Shown: in pieces, positions 8,800-12,360 of the stretch
Numbering within the stretch: position 1 is the first letter of the stretch
Layout of the letters: each line of letters starts with the position of its first letter
Assembly: GCA_027596945.1 (NCBI GenBank)
Contig: JADGJH010000905.1
Location: 927-13,286 of the forward strand
DNA: 12,360 bases
Direction of reading: 5' to 3'
Source: Physocladia obscura
Lineage: Eukaryota; Chytridiomycota; Chytridiomycetes; Chytridiales; Chytriomycetaceae
Notes under the pieces: generated by a model
Databases searched by the model: none
Told to the model about the DNA's origin: nothing
What the model saw: only the letters and a program-made list of their open reading frames with translations
Program-made: the position numbers and the translations under genes

Positions 8800-9641
8800 C
8801 CCACGCCACTGACTTTTTGCACTCATATGGTGATGGTTAGTGCTCTTCTTTTTATCAACATACTCATTATAATCATTGTATTTTACACCAGATATTCAGG
8901 ATAAAACAACTGCGCTGACACCTCAAATTCTTCAAAATTTAGGGAATACACAAGGTGGAGTAACATGTTTCATCTATATCTATGCCATTTCATTACATTT
9001 TGTTTGAGATTGGGAAAAATTCAGCGGCAAAGTCTTGACTCTGCCAGCAAATTGCACTGACCATTCTGAAGCACCAAACAAAGCCTGTATTGCAGAAGTA
9101 GTCAAAGAACTCAAACGTATTCACCCACACCAGGCTGCTGAGAATTTATCTGGCAAGACTGGGCAAATACCATTCTGAATTCAACGCCTCCCCATCAGCT
9201 AAGGAGCCTCCACAGCACATCTGAATTCTAATGAGTCAGGGAACTCTTTGCAAAGAGGGCTTGAGACAGCTTTATGAAACAGCTAACATTGCTGAGGATC
9301 TGTTGGACAATGTTGACCAGTTCACGAAAAGAATCAGATTTACAATCAAGACTTTAGGTCAGGAAGCAAAACACCTGCATAATGCTATGAAAGCTAACTG
9401 TCATATTGTCTACAGATTCAAGAAGGCTTTGCAACCATTGGTTTGCACTATGGAACCGGCGCAAAGTGATTCAAATATACAACAAAGAACTGATAGTAAC
9501 TGCCAAGAAGTTCGCAGATTTCTTCACAACCCTGCAGTTTCTTCTTCAGATGACAATAGAAATGCTATTGATACTGATTCTGAAAGTATTGATGAAGATC
9601 ATTCTTTATGATCTTGCGATGATGGTCTGAATGAAGAGTAA
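8800..9641 (+). pseudogene. Decayed intron-containing gene of unknown product, keeping a 126-codon ORF
   Basis: This is unrecognised. Three exons fit in phase: one ending at 8835 (extent upstream uncertain), 8892-8954, and one from 9009. The introns are 56 nt (GTTAGT...CAG) and 54 nt (GTGGAG...GAG). The exon from 9009 reads 56 codons, including DWEKFSGKVLTLP and CIAEVVKELKRIHPHQAAE, then meets TGA at 9176-9178. After a one-base frame change, a clean ORF runs from ATG 9231 to TGA 9609-9611. It is helical and basic at first (GLRQLYETANIAEDLLDNVD, then FTIKTLGQEAKHLHN) and ends Ser/Asp/Glu-rich. Reading past that TGA gives ten more acidic codons to TAA at 9639-9641, with AATAAA 7 nt later (9649-9654). 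The 9231 ORF could still be a live short gene, since it has an ATG and no internal stop. The function is not assigned. Confidence 0.5.
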
Positions 9642-9645
9642 ATTT

Positions 9646-9770
9646 TTAAATAAAGCTGAAGATGGTTGAATTTCTGTTCTTTTTTTATAACCAAATACAG
9701 ATACAAGTTTTAAATAAAGTTGAACATGTGTTTGAATTACTTTATTTATAACCAAACACTGATACGCTGC
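9646..9770. repeat. Two imperfect tandem copies of a ~64-bp unit
   Basis: Unit 1 (about 9646-9708) and unit 2 (about 9710-9770) share TTTAAATAAAG, a GAATT core, a T-rich run and TTTATAACCAAA followed by GATAC. The AAATAAAG motifs lie at 9648 and 9712, 64 bp apart. A third AAATAAAG at 9793 lies within the transposase frame. Unit 2 encodes the last transposase residues, and unit 1 is a diverged copy past its stop. The repeat fills the gap between two convergent gene relics and supplies poly(A)-like hexamers on the plus strand. Confidence 0.65.
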
Positions 9771-11081
9771 TTTTATATGCAACTTGAGGATCAAATAAAG
9801 TTGCAGCCAGATAACCACAATGGTGAAAGACAGGCTTCATATCAAAATTTTGATATTTAATTGCAGCAGACACTACAACTAGATGAAGATTCTTAGCATT
9901 AACTTTGCCTTCCTTATAGTCTCATTGAAGTCTTGATTTAAGCATTCCAAAAAACACTTCGATTGGATTATAGAATGGGCAGTAAGCAGGGAGAAATATT
10001 GGAACAATTCCAGCAGATCTCAGTTGAAGAATTAGTTTGGCAGATTGATGGATCCTTGCTTTGTCAAGAATCCAAACAGAATTATAGCCAGGGTATTGTT
10101 GTGTTTGCTTGTGCTTGGTCACCATGTTTAGACAGTGACAAGTGAATTTCTTCTTGTTGAATGTGTCTTCTGTTTGGTATACTTCAAGTCCTCCCATACT
10201 ATTGATGAAACAAAGAAGTGAGATGCGAAAAAGTCTCAAGTACTTCCCTCTTAAATATAGGTTTTTTCCTGTTAGAGCATATCCGTGTTGTCTTAACATT
10301 TTGCGATTATCAAACAACACTTTGTCCAAGAATACAATATTGTGTGGCAACCAATCAAGTGAGTTTAACTCACATGTAAACTGCATAATTTCAGAGTCCC
10401 GTATGAACATTGCTTGGTGTTTGAGGCTTTTCCATGTAAATCCAGTTGCATGTAGAATTTGCCAAATATACAATATACTGATGGTTTTCTGGAATCATTT
10501 GCAGAACGCATCTTGGGCTTCATCCAAAAAAGACAGAGGGTGTGCGGTGAAGTATTCCACTAACCATTGCTTTTGTAATGCAGAAAACTTGCGATTGACA
10601 ACTTTTTGGGGCCTTTTTGTCAACATGGCATTTGCTTCAAATTGCTTAATCCATCAGGCAATTGTTTGAGGTGATTTTCAGAAGATTGCCCCAACCCTTT
10701 CCATTGACATGCAATGGAAATAGTAGTTGTAGAGAGCATGCGCTCACGTGTTTGCACTGGCTTGCACAGATGTAACTTGAGCCCAGAGTGATTCCATCAA
10801 AAACTCAGGAAAAATTGAAGTTTATTTGGAAAAAAGACATTTTCAAGTGAAATGACAATAATAATAAAAATAGTATAAGACTTACGTTACTGTTGCCTGC
10901 CTCAGGAGAGTAAATCACAGTCTTGGTTGTTGTTGCATATTCAATTTATGATGATTTTCTTTTTCCTCAGCTTCATGCTGTTGTTCAACCTGTGATATTG
11001 CAGCCAAAAATGCACCACCATCATTCAAACCCCTGAAGAACCAGCACCAACAACATCCACTTCATGCATAATGGAAAGCAT
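9742..11081 (-). pseudogene. Decayed IS630/Tc1-type DDE transposase
   Basis: The family cuts and pastes its own element at TA sites. Exon 1 (11081-10891) has a one-base shift near 11026. It is followed by an 87-nt GTAACG...GAG intron (10890-10804) and exon 2 (10803-9742). The second exon carries a helix-turn-helix (MSMERVGAIF, then WIKQFEA), then the DDE domain: D in IVFLDK, GYALTGKN, LRGKYLR, D in SVWILDKARIH and E in FLPAYCPFYNPIE. The last D and E are 34 residues apart (DD34E). A FHHCGY motif sits near the C-terminus. Thus the catalytic triad survives, but six in-frame stops break the frame: 10915-10917, 10744-10746, 10678-10680, 10654-10656, 10495-10497 and 9922-9924. All six are TGA, and R suits most of the sites. 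The longest remaining ORF (10473-9922) holds only the DDE core. It is almost certainly inactive. No convincing terminal repeats were found. Confidence 0.85.
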
Positions 11082-12360
11082 AATCAAAACAAATTGTTTA
11101 TCAGAAAATCAAAAACAAAAAAACAAACACAAAACACAGGTATCTTTCAAATGAATATTGGTATTGTATTAAAAAAGAAACAGTTTTAACCAATTCTCAA
11201 CTCCAGATATCCAACCAACAATTTTTGTTTCAATTTTGAAAGGGTTGTTTAGGAGCGGGGTTATGGAATGAACCCAATGTCACACCCTCCCCACCTTTCA
11301 GGTATAAGTTGTTACCACTTGTTTTCATCTTTAATATCTGACTCCATGTATTGCATATTCTTCCATTTTAGTTGAGTAGGTATTTTATTTGGGTTTCTAA
11401 AGTTTATTGTTTCAATTATATTGTTTTTGCAGTCAACAAATACTGCGGCAGCACCCAGTATTTTTTCTTCATTATTTCCGATTTCTTTCAATTAGTCTTA
11501 TTTTTGACTTTGCCCTAAATTGACCAAAAGATAATTTTTTACATTTTCATGATTCAAAAGGATTTCTTACCAGTTTATACATTTTTATTTTACAATGATT
11601 TTATAAATGAGTGTGAGTTAAGTTTTTATTGTTGTTATTTAATGGGAAGTAAACATACTATTTTTGAAGCATGTGATAATGTTGTAGGTTTTTGGGTGCA
11701 GTTATGCAGTTATTGGTCTTTCAGGGTTTTTTATTGGGAGGCGCCTTTTTTTGGTTATTTGTTGTTCATTCATTCTATTATTTCCCTGAAATAGTTCAGT
11801 GACATGATCTGTGTTGAGAAGACTAAGATAGCTTTTGGTGTAAACATTGTTTCAAATTTAAATGGTTGATCCCAAAAGAACGTTCAGTCTAAATTTTTTA
11901 CAAGCAAATTATCTAATGGTTTGTTTTATTGATGTTTATCATTTGCAATTTGCATTGATAACTGTGTTTATAAGGTGTGTGGCTATTTTACTAGGGATGT
12001 ATTTTTAATAAGGACCTAAAATTATATACTGGAAGTTTAGGGTTTCTTATAGTGCAGTGACACCATCTAAAGACCAATGCACAGTAAGGATCCTGATTGT
12101 TTGATTTTTTGGGATAATTTTTAAATGGATGTTAATCTTTTCTTTAAGTCTATTACATCTTCTTTGATTGATGATTTCACTTTTGAATCATTTTCCATGG
12201 TTAAAATTTTCTCTTACATCATTTGAGAATTTTCTTCCATACTAACGGGTTCTAAATCTTTGGCACCATTTCCATTCAATTTCTCTAATTTTAATTTTAC
12301 AATTGTTGGAAATTGTAATTTTTCTATAATAAAGTATTCAGATGTAAACAATAATTTATT
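11082..12360. other. AT-rich region without a recognisable gene
   Basis: Nothing identifiable was seen. The plus strand is T-rich, especially after 11,300. It holds a TTGTTTTTGCAG acceptor-like string ending near 11431. One plus-strand frame from about 11432 to the edge has fewer stops than expected, including an 81-codon ORF (11549-11794), rich in Phe, Tyr and Cys and with no family match I can name. The opposite strand also yields plausible Lys/Glu-rich frames, so the coding strand is not decidable by eye. Confidence 0.35.

Noticed and set aside
8740..8960. Minus-strand exons opposite the start of the plus-strand relic
   Set aside because: A minus-strand reading with a GTAAGT donor and a CTAAC branch-like string can be built. 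The plus-strand exons, however, join in phase to the clearly coding 9009-9175 segment. The strand stays uncertain at the upstream end.
10142..10669. 175-codon plus-strand ORF
   Set aside because: It lies opposite the transposase relic, whose family motifs fix the coding strand as minus.
9742..11081. UGA recoded as an amino acid
   Set aside because: All transposase stops are TGA, but the SRD5A3-like gene ends with TGA at the position expected from homology, so UGA is a normal stop in this genome. CpG decay explains the pattern better.
11270..12360. Ciliate-like code (TAA/TAG as Gln) in a long minus-strand frame
   Set aside because: The frame reads as a Q-rich protein if stops are Gln, but its 25 or so stops match the number expected by chance in this composition. 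Intact genes in the window also end in TAA and TAG.
1..12360. tRNA, rRNA, CRISPR array or bacterial operon signals
   Set aside because: No cloverleaf, rRNA core or spaced repeat array was seen, and the spliced genes mark the DNA as eukaryotic.

Overview
The window looks like nuclear DNA from a fungus, most likely an early-diverging (chytrid-like) lineage. The lineage is inference: the genes carry short GT-AG introns (47-77 nt), one product is a fungal-type Lcb3/Ysr2 long-chain-base phosphatase, and NRDE2 is present although budding yeast lacks it. No rRNA, tRNA, CRISPR or bacterial-type signals were seen.

Positions 1 to about 6,480 are a compact, CpG-rich block of four intact housekeeping genes. 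NRDE2 (minus strand, seven exons, cut by the left edge) is an RNA-surveillance and splicing-associated factor. A PPIL1-type spliceosomal cyclophilin (plus strand, three exons) starts only 25 bp from the NRDE2 start codon, head to head. It is followed, in the same direction and after gaps of only 25 and 32 bp, by an SRD5A3/Dfg10-type polyprenol-pathway reductase and an Lcb3-type sphingoid-base-phosphate phosphatase. The block therefore pairs two nuclear RNA-processing genes divergently and two ER lipid-metabolism genes in tandem.

From about 6,480 to the right edge the character changes sharply. The DNA is AT-rich, nearly free of CpG in places (one CpG between 6,484 and 7,626), and holds no intact recognisable gene. 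It contains decayed coding tracts: two unrecognised ones on the minus strand (about 6,880-7,690 and 7,765-8,695), one unrecognised intron-containing tract on the plus strand (about 8,800-9,641) that keeps a 126-codon open frame, and a decayed IS630/Tc1-type DDE transposase on the minus strand (9,742-11,081). The transposase keeps its D-D-E residues but has six premature stops, all TGA, which fits CGA-to-TGA decay at methylated CpG. The last 1.25 kb holds nothing recognisable apart from a weak stop-poor frame.

I found no convincing new biological system. The best leads are the ultra-short intergenic spacing of the four-gene block, the CpG boundary, and the unidentified decayed genes next to the transposase.
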